A DNA stretch of 12,853 nucleotides, taken from NCBI GenBank assembly GCA_003573635.1, contig QUTJ01031565.1:1-12853 (forward strand), written 5' to 3'. The position numbers were made by a program, and so were the translations under genes. Under the pieces are notes generated by a model that saw only the letters and a program-made list of their open reading frames with translations, was not told the origin of the DNA and did no database searches. Below, piece after piece: positions 1 through 8,435 of the stretch (position 1 is its first letter; each line of letters begins with the position of its first letter). The stretch comes from Goniomonas avonlea. Taxonomy: Eukaryota > Cryptophyceae > Goniomonadida > Goniomonadaceae.

Positions 1-3000
1 GGGGACGAGGGAAACGCTGGAGGCGAGACGACCCTGGCCTCGAGGGTGAGGGTGGAGAAGGCGCAGGTGTAGCGCTTGGCCGGGTCGAGGCCCTTGGCCT
101 TCACCACGACCGCGCCGCCGCCACTCGCGAGGCCGGAGGTGTTGTTGAGCGAGCGGACGACGACGGTGACCAGGAGGCGGAAGTCAGTGGGCCCCGGCAC
201 CGTGGTGGAGAGCTTGGACACAGACATGGTCACGATGCCTGCGGTGCCTTCCCACACTGGGGACGGACACACCAGGCGGGTGGGGGTTGAGGCCGCCACG
301 CCTGGGGCATGCACGGTGACCGCCCCCGCCGAGAAGGAGCACACGTATCGGGTCGTAAACGCTATGTTGAACCCGCTGCCAGTCACTGTGAGAAGGTCGC
401 CGCCAGTCGCCACTACCTGCGTTGGGTGCACCGTTGTCCAAATCGCGTAGAAGTCGAAAAAATGGCCGGCTTCCACGGTCGGGGAGCCGTTGAGCTCGAG
501 CGTGAGCAGGGTGCGCGATTCGATGACGGTGTCGCCCCAGGGAGGCAGCAGGCACACAATCGTGAGCGGCGACACAGCCGGCACCGGCTCAGCCCTGACG
601 ATGATGGCCCCGACACGGAAGACGCAGACGTAGAGCGACGTGGCGTCGGTACTGAACCCGGCGCCGTCGACCCTGAGCGCAGGCCCACCGCCCGCAGGGC
701 CAGAGCTCGCGTTGAGGGCAAGCACCGTGGGAGTGAGTGTGAAGTCAACGGCGTCCTGCATCTGGGTTGAATTGAACCGCTCCACCGTCAGGCTGACGGT
801 TTGGGCCTTCCACGGCCACAGTGGCAGGGTGCACTCGATCTGGTTTTGGGATCTGACAGTGACAGGGGCTGTGACCGAGGACTCCGCGGACGCAAACCGG
901 CACTCGTAGGAGCGCGTGGAACCTGGTCCAAAGTGGAACGCGCCGCCCCAGAGAGACACCACGGTGCCGCCTGAGGCAGGGGCAGTGAGCGGAGTTGTCT
1001 GCGCTGCTACCACATACTCGCTGAAGTCGAATTCGAACTTGATGTTGTTGATGGAGGGCAGATGGACGACACTGATGTTCCGGTGCACTGTCACGGTCGC
1101 AAACTCAGATGGAAAGACCGAACCCCAGTCCGGAGTGGTGCAAACGATCGCGGAGGTTGAGGACGGGGAGGCTGGGGATGAGTACAAGGAAGCGTTGGTG
1201 GCGGGGTGGGTGAAGCTGCAGACGTACCCTTGGGTGCACGCCTCAAACGAGTTCGCCGAGAAGATCTGCACCTGCGTGGCGCCGGACGCCGGGCCGACGC
1301 GAGGAAACGCCGCGCCCCGATTCTCATAGAAGAAGGAGCTGGGCCCTCCGAGGCGCGGCAGGACAGAGGTCTCGTTGGTGTTGGGGTCAACCACAAGCAT
1401 AGCAAAATCCACCTCGATCGCCGTGATGTTAAAGTCGACGCGGTACGGCCACGGGGGCGTCACACAGAACACCAGGTACGCAGCCTGTGGCGCAGCTGGG
1501 GAGGAGAACGCGACCTGACTGCCGTTGGCGAAGGAGAACTGGCACTGGAACCTGTTCCGCACGTCGAGGGATCTGGCGGCGACGGCAATCACAGTGCCGC
1601 CTCGCAGCGGGGACACGTTGGGGATGACCCGAGTGAAGAGGTTGGTGTACTGGAACCGCAGCGCGGTGTCGGTGCGAACGGGCGTGACTCCCTGCTGCAG
1701 CACAGTGACGTTGGTCATGCCGGCTCTGACGTCGCTTGGCCAGACCGGCGTGGTGCAGTACAGCAGCGAGACACCAATAGGCTTGCTGAGCCGGGTCTCA
1801 GCGCTGCCAGCCTCACTGTCAAAGCGGCAGGTGTAGCCCAGGGCAGGGTTGAGGGCGAGGCCGCGGACGGTGAGCACGTCCCCGCCCACGACGGTGCCCT
1901 CCGTGGGCGAGATGCGGTGCACCTCCTCGAAGTAGGTGAAGTTGAGAGGCGTCAGCTCGCGCGTCAGAATGACGTCGCCGAGAATCTGCAGGCTGAAGGC
2001 AATGGTGGTCGCAACGAGCTCGGTCCAGGGCGGGGTGAGACACGTCACCGAGGTGGGGCTGGACACTGTGGCCAAGACGAGGACGGGCAGGAGGGACTCC
2101 AGTTGAAACCGGCAGAAGAGCTGAGTGGACTGGAAGCCGTGACCAGTAACGTTGAGGACAAGACCGCCGGTGGGAGACCCAAGCGTGGGCGTGACCGACG
2201 TGGTCGTCGCCTCCAGCACCAGCGGCGCACCGACTGTGGACACAGCATCGAAGCTGCCCCAGCTGAGGGTGAGGGCAACGGCGGCGGCTGCGTACACGCT
2301 GCCCCACGGCGGCACGACGCAGGACCCGACGGTCGCGCTGGTCACGACCGCGGGGACATGGAGGGGAGGGTGACCCGAGATGGAGAACGAACAGTTGTAC
2401 GGCCTCGAGGGCTGCAGGTAGGCTGCCGTCAGCACAACAAGCGCACCGCCGGCAGAGACGGCCGTTCTTGGAGTGAAGTCCGAAATCACCTCCAAGAATT
2501 GGAATTTGACCACTGGGCCGGGGACGGGAGCGCCGAGGCGGGTGAGCGACCAGGTTGAGGACACCGCGACGCCCGCAGCAGGAGACAAGCAGGTCAGCTT
2601 GGTCGTCGAGGCAACGAGCACAGTGGACGTGAGCACAGGTCCAGCGTCGAGGGCGAAGACGCACCGGTAGTCGGCTGCCTGAGCGGGGGAAAACCCGCTG
2701 CCACTTACCGTGAGAGATGTGCCGCCCGCAGCAGACCCGGCCAGAGGCTGCACGGCGCCCCAGACCTCGTAGAACGTCATGGGGATTGGGGACCCAGCGG
2801 GTGGGATTAGCGACAGGGACACAAGTTGGTGGGGGTGCACGGTGCCCCAAGCAGGCACCTCGCAGGTGAGGTTGCTCGGCGAAATCACAGTGCCTGGCGA
2901 GAGGAGGACGGCGTGCGGGACCGAGAAGGCGCAGGTGTAGGACGTCTGCGGGTCCAGGTTGGCGCCGGACAGAGGCAGCGTGACCCCACCCCAGCAGGGT

Positions 3001-3015
3001 GCGGACAGGGGCGTG
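1..3015 (-). repeat. Repeat block B: at least 11 TIG-like units of about 94 residues
   Basis: The Gly-Gly marker of each unit lies near plus-strand 2987, 2722, 2447, 2165, 1883, 1598, 1282 (G-A instead of G-G), 968, 688, 401 and 118, a spacing of 265 to 316 nt. A unit reads S-x-G-G-x-x-L-x-V-x-G-x-G-F, 6 to 10 residues, Y-x-C-x-F, about 25 residues, S-x-x-x-L-x-C-x-x-P-x-W, then a strand ending in F-x-F/Y. The two Cys are kept in essentially every unit I read and probably form a disulfide. Many N-x-S/T sites (NVTG, NFTY, NGSQ, NETS, NASL, NISV, NNTS) suggest N-glycosylation. The last unit is cut by the window edge. Confidence 0.85.
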
Positions 3016-6000
3016 TCGGACCAAGCAACCACGTCGTGCCAGAGGCCACGGGTCCACGTCTCGTGCCGCATCCTCACGCTCACAAACGGCGCGATGCCAG
3101 CAGAAGTGGACGACCCAGTGGCGCTCTTGCAGTTGATTGACGAGTCGGAGACCCAACGAGAGCGGACGCAGGTTGTCGACCCGAGGCCGGCTGCGAGCGA
3201 CTGCCGCGCTGTCGCGTACGTTGAGCCCGTAATGGTCACCATGGTTGCGCCTGTGCTGGGTGCGTTGACCACGAGGAGGGACGAGATGCGGGGTGCGTTG
3301 AAGGACAGTGCGTTGGCCATGGTTGTCGCGTAGATGAGTGAGCTGACGGCAAGCGCCAGGCTGACTCCGACGCCGCTCACGGTGCGGCACTGCAGCGAGG
3401 TGATGGACGACCACGAGGTTGTGTCGACAACCGTGCCGCCAACAATCAGGCGTGTGTCTCGAAACATGTTCAGGCCGACGATGGTTGCGCTGGTGGCGCC
3501 CGTCGTGGGCAGGTTGGTCACGACGGCGCTGCTGCACCAGCTGACGAAGCTGTCGGCGTAGGTGACGTCGATGATGCCGGCAGGGGCGGCCCTTGACGCT
3601 GAGATCACCACTGCCGCCCGCCCGTCTCGGGACCCGAGGTCGGCCGAGCAGCTTTTCACCAGGAGCGACGAGTCCGAAGTCCATTCGGTCGCCTCGACGG
3701 TGGTGTGTCCGAACCGCAGTAACGCAGAGGTGTCCCACACGCCCAGCCCCGCCCCTGTGAGCGTCAAGCTGACACTGCCGGTGCGAGGCATGTTCAAGGG
3801 CGAAACAACCCCGGACGCGGCGTCGAACGAAAAGCTGCCAGAATAGGTCGAGACATACTGCAAGGCACTGATTGCAACGACCACGTCGCTGCCGTGGCCG
3901 GGAGCTACCTTGCACCGCAGCGAGGAGGCAGCAAGCCAGAGGAACGACCCGCACGCTGTTCCATGAAGGCGGAACTTTGATAGGGTGTCAATCTTGACGC
4001 CAGAAAGCGTCAGCGAAACCGACCCGGTGGTGGGCGCGTTCGTGGCTTGCGTCCCGCTCGCCTGAGCCAGAATCGGGTCATCGAAAGTGGCAGCTTGGAT
4101 TGTTGTTGCAACCGACACCCCGGTAATGGCGACAAAAGTGGCGCCCAGTCTGTTCCCGAGGCTTGCGCCCCCGGCTCGGCACACCAAGCTTGTGTCCGAC
4201 ACCCAGTGTGAGCCCTCGCACGTCGTTCCTCGCACTCGAGCCGCCGCACACGGCCGACCGACCCCCAGCCCGCGGCCCACCAGGGTGACCGACACCGTCC
4301 CGGTCAGTGGGCAGTTGGTTGGCGCGATGGAGGTGGCGGCGGGGGGCAGGCATGTCGTCCACAGCTGGGACGACGTCCCCATGGTGCCGGCCGTCACGGC
4401 GACCACTGACAGCTTCCGCATGCTACCGCCAGTCTTGCCAGAGAGGGAAGTGTCAGAAACCCAGAGGGTTGCGGCGGCAGCTGAGCCTCCGAGGCGGGCG
4501 GCGACGGAGTCGAGTGCCACGCCGACGTTGGCGCTGAGCACTGTCACGCGAACCGAGCCCGTGGGCACCAGGTGGCAGAGTGCGGCGGAGAGGGTGCGGA
4601 GCGCGTCGGTTGACACACTCGACGACAGCGACGCAGGCGATGTTGCCGCGGTCAGGACGACAGAGCGTACGCGTGCGGTAGTGGGGGCACGACCCACAGC
4701 CGATGTGTCTGATTTCCACTGCGTGGCAGCCGCAGAGGACCAGCCAAGCCGCGAACGCACCGAGGACGCAGGCCCAACGCAGGTTCCGACGACTGTGACA
4801 CTGACGGTGCCAGTGGCAGGCAGGTTCACGGGCACTGTGCGCCTCGGCGACACCCGGTCGAACGACAGCAAGACGGTCTGGGAATACACCTGGCTCCGCA
4901 CCGTGACAAGGAAGCGGGCAGCCCCGAGCCCTGCCACAAGCTTCGAGACGAGACTCGTATCGGAGGTCCACGCGGTCGCCTCACACCGTGTGCCGGCGCT
5001 CGCGAGCGCAAGGCTCCATTGCGACACGCCGAATGATGATCCAAGCACCGTCGTGTGTGCTGCGCCAGTCGACGGTGCGTTGGTTGGGTTGAGCACTGCA
5101 ACGGCGGCAGGCATCCTGAGCCCAAGAGTGGCGAAGAGATGAACTTGCCGCAGGATGGACACCCGGACGGCGGCGCCGTCTGCCCCCGCGCTAATCCGAC
5201 AGACCACAGAAGACTCTGAAGCCCAGCGCGAGGCCTCGGCCGAGGATGCCTGCGCGCGAATCCTGGCAGTGTGCAGGGCTGCGTCACCCCAGGCGGAGCC
5301 CACCAGTGTGACCGAGGCAGCCCCGGTGGCCGGCGACGGCGACACGCTTTGTGATAAGGTTGGCGAGGCAAACGACACCTGCGAGGCGAAGGAGCTGACA
5401 GCGGGGAGGCCGTCGACAAGAGACACCACGAGGCGCCGGTCACCAGCAACAAGGGCGCCGGACACGGGACGCACAGCAAGGCTCGTGGCAGAGATCCAGA
5501 GACTGGCTTGACACCCGGAGCCATGCAACCTCGCCGCCAGAGAGAGACCACGGGTGAGGCTGCTGCCAAGGACAGTGACCCCGACCGCGCCCGTGGCTGG
5601 CAGGTTAGCAGCAGCCACGGCCACGGCCGACGGGCGCCGGTGAGAGAACGCCTGGGAGAGGGAGGCTAGCCGAGTGCTCAGGCTGAGGATGGCCGCCGTC
5701 CTGGACAGACGGTAGCCCTCTGCGGGTGCACGGGCGCGCAGGGAGGAGTCCGAGACCCAGGCAGTGATTTCAGCACCCGTGCCAGAAAATTGAAGGCGAG
5801 GGGACGCATTCCATTCGGACACGCTCACGCCAAGGCACGTGACCTGGGTACTGCCTGTAGCTGGCCCGTTCGGTTGCAGCAACAGTACTAGAGCAGGCGC
5901 ATCCGCAGTGAAGGCACTGGATGAGGTTCCGGCCAAGCGACCGACCGAGGCGACACACACCGCTCGCGCAGCAGTGGACGCACCGGTCTTGCAGTGCAAG

Positions 6001-8108
6001 CTCGTTTCACTCGTCCACAGAGTGCTCGAATGCACGGACCCCCCGACGGACCACCGACTTGACAAAGAAACCGAACTAAATTGACTCCCTACGACCGTCA
6101 CGCTGCCTGCCCCAGTGCACCCACGGCTGGCGGACGAAGCAGTCGCGGTGTGCGGGGTGGTATGGACCACCAGAGCCTCCACAGACCCCACACTGGACGG
6201 GAATGTCACACAGAGGGACTGAGACCCAGCACCGGCCGGTGCGCGACAAAAGGCGCTCGAGTCTGACACCCACGTAGTTGATTCACACGCGGTAGGGCCA
6301 ACACGCGCACGGAGTGTGGCAGCGGGTCTTGAGAGTCCCTGTGCTACAATCGTCACTGACGCCGAACCTGTCGGGGCGCTGGGTGGAGTGACAGTTTCAA
6401 GGCGGGGGATGTCGTAAGAAACAGCCAACCCCAAGGTGTGGGTCTGTTCAGGCATGGCTGACACAACAACCCCCAAACCGGCCGAGAGTCCAGCAGGAGT
6501 GCGGCTGCGCAATGAGGTGTCGGAAAATAGGAGAGTTGCTTCAGAGGCGGTGGAACGGAAACGCATCGACGACGTGCCCTGAGTGCGCAAGGACACCCCC
6601 ACAAGTGTGATAAACGTGCTGCCGGTTCTCGGAATGTTGCCGCGGACGCCAACAGAGACGAGAACAATGTCCGAAGAAAGCAGCATGGCGGTGGTTTTCC
6701 AGTGTGCGGCAACTGTCAGCACTGCCGAGAGCACCCGGCAGCCTCTGGACGTTGCGGCCGCGGGCATGCTCGTGTCGGACACCCAGCGGGTCGCCTCGGC
6801 AGTCGTGTGCCCAAGTCGGCCGCGCGGGGTGGAGTCAACAGAGCCCACATTCACACCGACCACCGTCACACTGATTGAGCCCGTTCGCGCCGCGGTCTTG
6901 TTGAGGTTGGACGCTGGGAGCACCACCATGTCAAAAGAAAACGCTCTGCTTGTCGTGGCACCAAGACCAACAGTCAAATGAAACGGGATCGATGTGAGGA
7001 ACACTCCTCGTGCGAGTTTACATATGGCGACAGTGTCTGAAATCCACAATGTTACAGCGGCCGCCGTGCCCCCAAACCGACTCTGTGCGGATCTGGCGTG
7101 CCCAAAAAAAATGCCTGTGATGGTCACGGAAACGCTAGCAGTACCGGCACTATTGCCGTGAATCAAACTTTCTGGCGCGGATGGTGAATACGACATCGCA
7201 CGTGACATTGACGACCCTAGATTTCCCCCGATTACAGAGAGGGATACACCCGCAGTCCCAACTCCTGCTGCCACCTTTGCTCGAAATGCAGAATCGGAAA
7301 ACCAAACAGACTCCTCGGAACAAGTGTGCCCAAATTTTCCATGGCCAGTTGCAGAACCAATATGGCCCATATCAAATCCGACAATGAGTACTTCAGCAGC
7401 TCCAGTTGTTGGGGTAAACAGCAGAGGGGCCTGGGGCATCCACGGCACGCCGGCTATCAGTTCAGGGGCGTCCAGCGCGGGACAGAAGAGCTGCAAATCC
7501 CTGGCTCGGAGAAGCGATAAGGTGTGCATGGCAGGCGTATTATAGGAAAATATTTGTGAACGGGTTGCTCTAGATCCTACTAGGGTGACAGCAAACGGCA
7601 GCCGCTCGGCCAGACCCGACGCGGCTTTGCAGCGAAGGGATGACTCAGATACCCAGCCAGTAACAACAGAAGAAGTCCCACCAAGTGTAACAGAAGGAGA
7701 TCTTACACCAAACGAACTCCCCAGGAGTGTTACAGACGAGGCCGCTGTCAATGGTGAGTTCGACAAACCAGCGCGTCCAGTTGTCAAATCCGACTGGAAG
7801 AGTCTTGGAGAATCCATGGTGATAAAAGTACTCGAGGACTTCACAAGCTTTTCTATCGAAACTACAATGGAAAGCACTTGACTGGAAAAGGCAGTCCGGC
7901 ACTGTAATGAACTAACCGACCTCCACCCGCTCGCCTCGCAGGCTGTGGAATGCAGCCTAACCGCCGAGGTTGAGGAGAACCCAGTTCCAATGACCGTCAC
8001 ACTCGCACTTCCAGTTATTGGCACGTTTTGAAAGCTGTAGTTAACTGTGTGTGCCGCCCCGGTGGCAACATGGTAGAGGAGTACCACGAATGGGACAAGC
8101 GTGCCCAT
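1..8108 (-). CDS. Giant secreted or surface protein with about 30 IPT/TIG-like repeats (C-terminus off window)
   Basis: One frame is open from the ATG at 8108-8106 down to position 3, at least 2,702 codons, with no stop and no need for introns. The start is the first Met after an in-frame TGA at 8138-8136; it has A at -3 and G at +4 and is followed by a hydrophobic signal peptide. Two blocks of tandem repeats follow. Block A (residues about 25 to 1675) has some 19 units, each with a beta-rich V-T-V-x-G start and a W-x-S-D-T/S-S-L-x-C core. Block B (about 1700 onward) has at least 11 units with G-G, Y-x-C-x-F and L-x-C-x-x-P-x-W. By pattern both resemble IPT/TIG immunoglobulin-like folds, known from plexins and many protist surface proteins. 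Block B is rich in N-x-S/T sites. No transmembrane segment is seen yet; an anchor could lie beyond the left edge. A role in adhesion or cell covering is inference. The frame is certain; the family is likely. Confidence 0.88.
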   Translation of the reverse strand, partial: MGTLVPFVVLLYHVATGAAHTVNYSFQNVPITGSASVTVIGTGFSSTSAVRLHSTACEASGWRSVSSLQCRTAFSSQVLSIVVSIEKLVKSSSTFITMDSPRLFQSDLTTGRAGLSNSPLTAASSVTLLGSSFGVRSPSVTLGGTSSVVTGWVSESSLRCKAASGLAERLPFAVTLVGSRATRSQIFSYNTPAMHTLSLLRARDLQLFCPALDAPELIAGVPWMPQAPLLFTPTTGAAEVLIVGFDMGHIGSATGHGKFGHTCSEESVWFSDSAFRAKVAAGVGTAGVSLSVIGGNLGSSMSRAMSYSPSAPESLIHGNSAGTASVSVTITGIFFGHARSAQSRFGGTAAAVTLWISDTVAICKLARGVFLTSIPFHLTVGLGATTSRAFSFDMVVLPASNLNKTAARTGSISVTVVGVNVGSVDSTPRGRLGHTTAEATRWVSDTSMPAAATSRGCRVLSAVLTVAAHWKTTAMLLSSDIVLVSVGVRGNIPRTGSTFITLVGVSLRTQGTSSMRFRSTASEATLLFSDTSLRSRTPAGLSAGLGVVVSAMPEQTHTLGLAVSYDIPRLETVTPPSAPTGSASVTIVAQGLSRPAATLRARVGPTACESTTWVSDSSAFCRAPAGAGSQSLCVTFPSSVGSVEALVVHTTPHTATASSASRGCTGAGSVTVVGSQFSSVSLSSRWSVGGSVHSSTLWTSETSLHCKTGASTAARAVCVASVGRLAGTSSSAFTADAPALVLLLQPNGPATGSTQVTCLGVSVSEWNASPRLQFSGTGAEITAWVSDSSLRARAPAEGYRLSRTAAILSLSTRLASLSQAFSHRRPSAVAVAAANLPATGAVGVTVLGSSLTRGLSLAARLHGSGCQASLWISATSLAVRPVSGALVAGDRRLVVSLVDGLPAVSSFASQVSFASPTLSQSVSPSPATGAASVTLVGSAWGDAALHTARIRAQASSAEASRWASESSVVCRISAGADGAAVRVSILRQVHLFATLGLRMPAAVAVLNPTNAPSTGAAHTTVLGSSFGVSQWSLALASAGTRCEATAWTSDTSLVSKLVAGLGAARFLVTVRSQVYSQTVLLSFDRVSPRRTVPVNLPATGTVSVTVVGTCVGPASSVRSRLGWSSAAATQWKSDTSAVGRAPTTARVRSVVLTAATSPASLSSSVSTDALRTLSAALCHLVPTGSVRVTVLSANVGVALDSVAARLGGSAAAATLWVSDTSLSGKTGGSMRKLSVVAVTAGTMGTSSQLWTTCLPPAATSIAPTNCPLTGTVSVTLVGRGLGVGRPCAAARVRGTTCEGSHWVSDTSLVCRAGGASLGNRLGATFVAITGVSVATTIQAATFDDPILAQASGTQATNAPTTGSVSLTLSGVKIDTLSKFRLHGTACGSFLWLAASSLRCKVAPGHGSDVVVAISALQYVSTYSGSFSFDAASGVVSPLNMPRTGSVSLTLTGAGLGVWDTSALLRFGHTTVEATEWTSDSSLLVKSCSADLGSRDGRAAVVISASRAAPAGIIDVTYADSFVSWCSSAVVTNLPTTGATSATIVGLNMFRDTRLIVGGTVVDTTSWSSITSLQCRTVSGVGVSLALAVSSLIYATTMANALSFNAPRISSLLVVNAPSTGATMVTITGSTYATARQSLAAGLGSTTCVRSRWVSDSSINCKSATGSSTSAGIAPFVSVRMRHETWTRGLWHDVVAWSDTPLSAPCWGGVTLPLSGANLDPQTSYTCAFSVPHAVLLSPGTVISPSNLTCEVPAWGTVHPHQLVSLSLIPPAGSPIPMTFYEVWGAVQPLAGSAAGGTSLTVSGSGFSPAQAADYRCVFALDAGPVLTSTVLVASTTKLTCLSPAAGVAVSSTWSLTRLGAPVPGPVVKFQFLEVISDFTPRTAVSAGGALVVLTAAYLQPSRPYNCSFSISGHPPLHVPAVVTSATVGSCVVPPWGSVYAAAAVALTLSWGSFDAVSTVGAPLVLEATTTSVTPTLGSPTGGLVLNVTGHGFQSTQLFCRFQLESLLPVLVLATVSSPTSVTCLTPPWTELVATTIAFSLQILGDVILTRELTPLNFTYFEEVHRISPTEGTVVGGDVLTVRGLALNPALGYTCRFDSEAGSAETRLSKPIGVSLLYCTTPVWPSDVRAGMTNVTVLQQGVTPVRTDTALRFQYTNLFTRVIPNVSPLRGGTVIAVAARSLDVRNRFQCQFSFANGSQVAFSSPAAPQAAYLVFCVTPPWPYRVDFNITAIEVDFAMLVVDPNTNETSVLPRLGGPSSFFYENRGAAFPRVGPASGATQVQIFSANSFEACTQGYVCSFTHPATNASLYSSPASPSSTSAIVCTTPDWGSVFPSEFATVTVHRNISVVHLPSINNIKFEFDFSEYVVAAQTTPLTAPASGGTVVSLWGGAFHFGPGSTRSYECRFASAESSVTAPVTVRSQNQIECTLPLWPWKAQTVSLTVERFNSTQMQDAVDFTLTPTVLALNASSGPAGGGPALRVDGAGFSTDATSLYVCVFRVGAIIVRAEPVPAVSPLTIVCLLPPWGDTVIESRTLLTLELNGSPTVEAGHFFDFYAIWTTVHPTQVVATGGDLLTVTGSGFNIAFTTRYVCSFSAGAVTVHAPGVAASTPTRLVCPSPVWEGTAGIVTMSVSKLSTTVPGPTDFRLLVTVVVRSLNNTSGLASGGGAVVVKAKGLDPAKRYTCAFSTLTLEARVVSPPAFPSS
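3080..8035 (-). repeat. Repeat block A: 19 TIG-like units of about 86 residues
   Basis: The core Trp codon (or its replacement) begins at plus-strand 7923, 7653, 7302, 7044, 6783, 6525 (Phe), 6270, 6015, 5757, 5496, 5223, 4968, 4716, 4461, 4203, 3936, 3681, 3411 and 3153. Spacing is 252 to 273 nt (84 to 91 residues), except 351 nt between units 2 and 3. A typical unit reads S-V-T-V-x-G-x-x-x-G, then about 15 residues to G-T-x-C-E, then W-V-S-D-T-S-L-x-C-R/K, a variable G-rich turn, a hydrophobic strand, and often A-P-x-T-G leading into the next unit. This matches the order of strands and the SDT-s-I-x-C signature of IPT/TIG domains. Units differ strongly at DNA level, so the array is old rather than freshly duplicated. 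Confidence 0.85.
8052..8108 (-). other. Signal peptide of the giant repeat protein
   Basis: The first 19 residues run MGTLVPFVVLLYHVATGAA, a short N-region followed by a hydrophobic core (LVPFVVLL) and small residues suited to signal peptidase around residues 17 to 19. It is typical of eukaryotic secretory signals and supports both the chosen start and export of the protein. The exact cleavage site is a guess. Confidence 0.75.
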
Positions 8109-8135
8109 TGTGGCCAATTTTTTTGTGGTGCCGTT

Positions 8136-8153
8136 TCAACCAGCAATCCCCAT
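8136..8153 (-). other. Five-codon upstream ORF before the giant gene
   Basis: An ATG at 8153-8151 opens a frame of five codons (MGIAG) closed by TGA at 8138-8136, 27 nt before the proposed start and in the same frame. If transcription begins upstream of 8153, this small frame could lower translation of the main gene; if it begins downstream, it is meaningless. The transcription start is not visible. Confidence 0.35.
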
Positions 8154-8300
8154 GGGACTATGTCGATTCAGTAAGATATGCTTGTGATATCTGTCAAATA
8201 TTCATAATTATTATTAATATAAAATATGTAAAGGTTTCAAACATGGCTCAAATATTTAGTAGAGTTCGGATAGAGATCGAGTCGAACTGCTCGGGGCTAA

Positions 8301-8310
8301 GTTTCGAAAC
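8301..8310. promoter_or_regulatory. 10-bp perfect palindrome GTTTCGAAAC
   Basis: GTTTCGAAAC equals its own reverse complement. It lies between the divergent genes, 126 bp before the peptidase start, and could be a site for a dimeric DNA-binding protein. A palindrome of this length can occur by chance. Confidence 0.3.
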
Positions 8311-8349
8311 GTCGTTTGTCTCGTTTGTGGTGTTTGAACTTCGTTGTCC

Positions 8350-8361
8350 AGTACCGGTACT
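8350..8361. promoter_or_regulatory. 12-bp perfect palindrome AGTACCGGTACT
   Basis: AGTACCGGTACT is a perfect 12-bp palindrome, 75 bp upstream of the peptidase ATG, and overlaps ACTAGT at its right end. A regulatory role is suggested only by symmetry and position. Confidence 0.35.
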
Positions 8362-8435
8362 AGTAGACTAGCGTGGACATCTCGCTAGACTAACCCATAC
8401 AAACCTCTGACGCTGCGCCGTCAACACAGAAAAAC

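Larger units (their letters stand above)
8109..8435. promoter_or_regulatory. Shared divergent promoter region with AT-rich core
   Basis: These 327 bp separate two genes transcribed away from each other, so both promoters must fit here or overlap the 5' ends. Positions about 8165-8265 are strikingly AT-rich against GC-rich flanks, with the nonamer TCAAATATT repeated at 8194-8202 and 8248-8256. The right part carries two perfect palindromes (8301-8310 and 8350-8361) and CTAGCG/CGCTAG arms around 8367-8390. No canonical TATA box can be assigned to one gene with confidence. Its promoter role is inferred from gene orientation. Confidence 0.6.

Noticed and set aside
1206-2558. A 450-codon plus-strand frame, and another of 351 codons at 4087-5142
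   Set aside because: Both lie antisense to the giant gene, have skewed composition (Gly/Arg/Glu or Thr/Val/Arg) and no recognisable motif. They are explained by codon bias on the opposite strand.
1819-3954. A 711-codon minus-strand frame, very rich in Arg, His and Pro
   Set aside because: It overlaps the giant gene on the same strand in another phase. Its protein has no repeat or domain logic, whereas the frame from 8108 shows regular conserved units across the same bases. GC-rich coding DNA commonly leaves such stop-poor shadow frames.
1-8108. Possibility that the repeat region is a CRISPR or satellite array
   Set aside because: The periodicity is at protein level; at DNA level units are strongly diverged, with a spacing of about 255-285 nt and no identical repeats or spacers.
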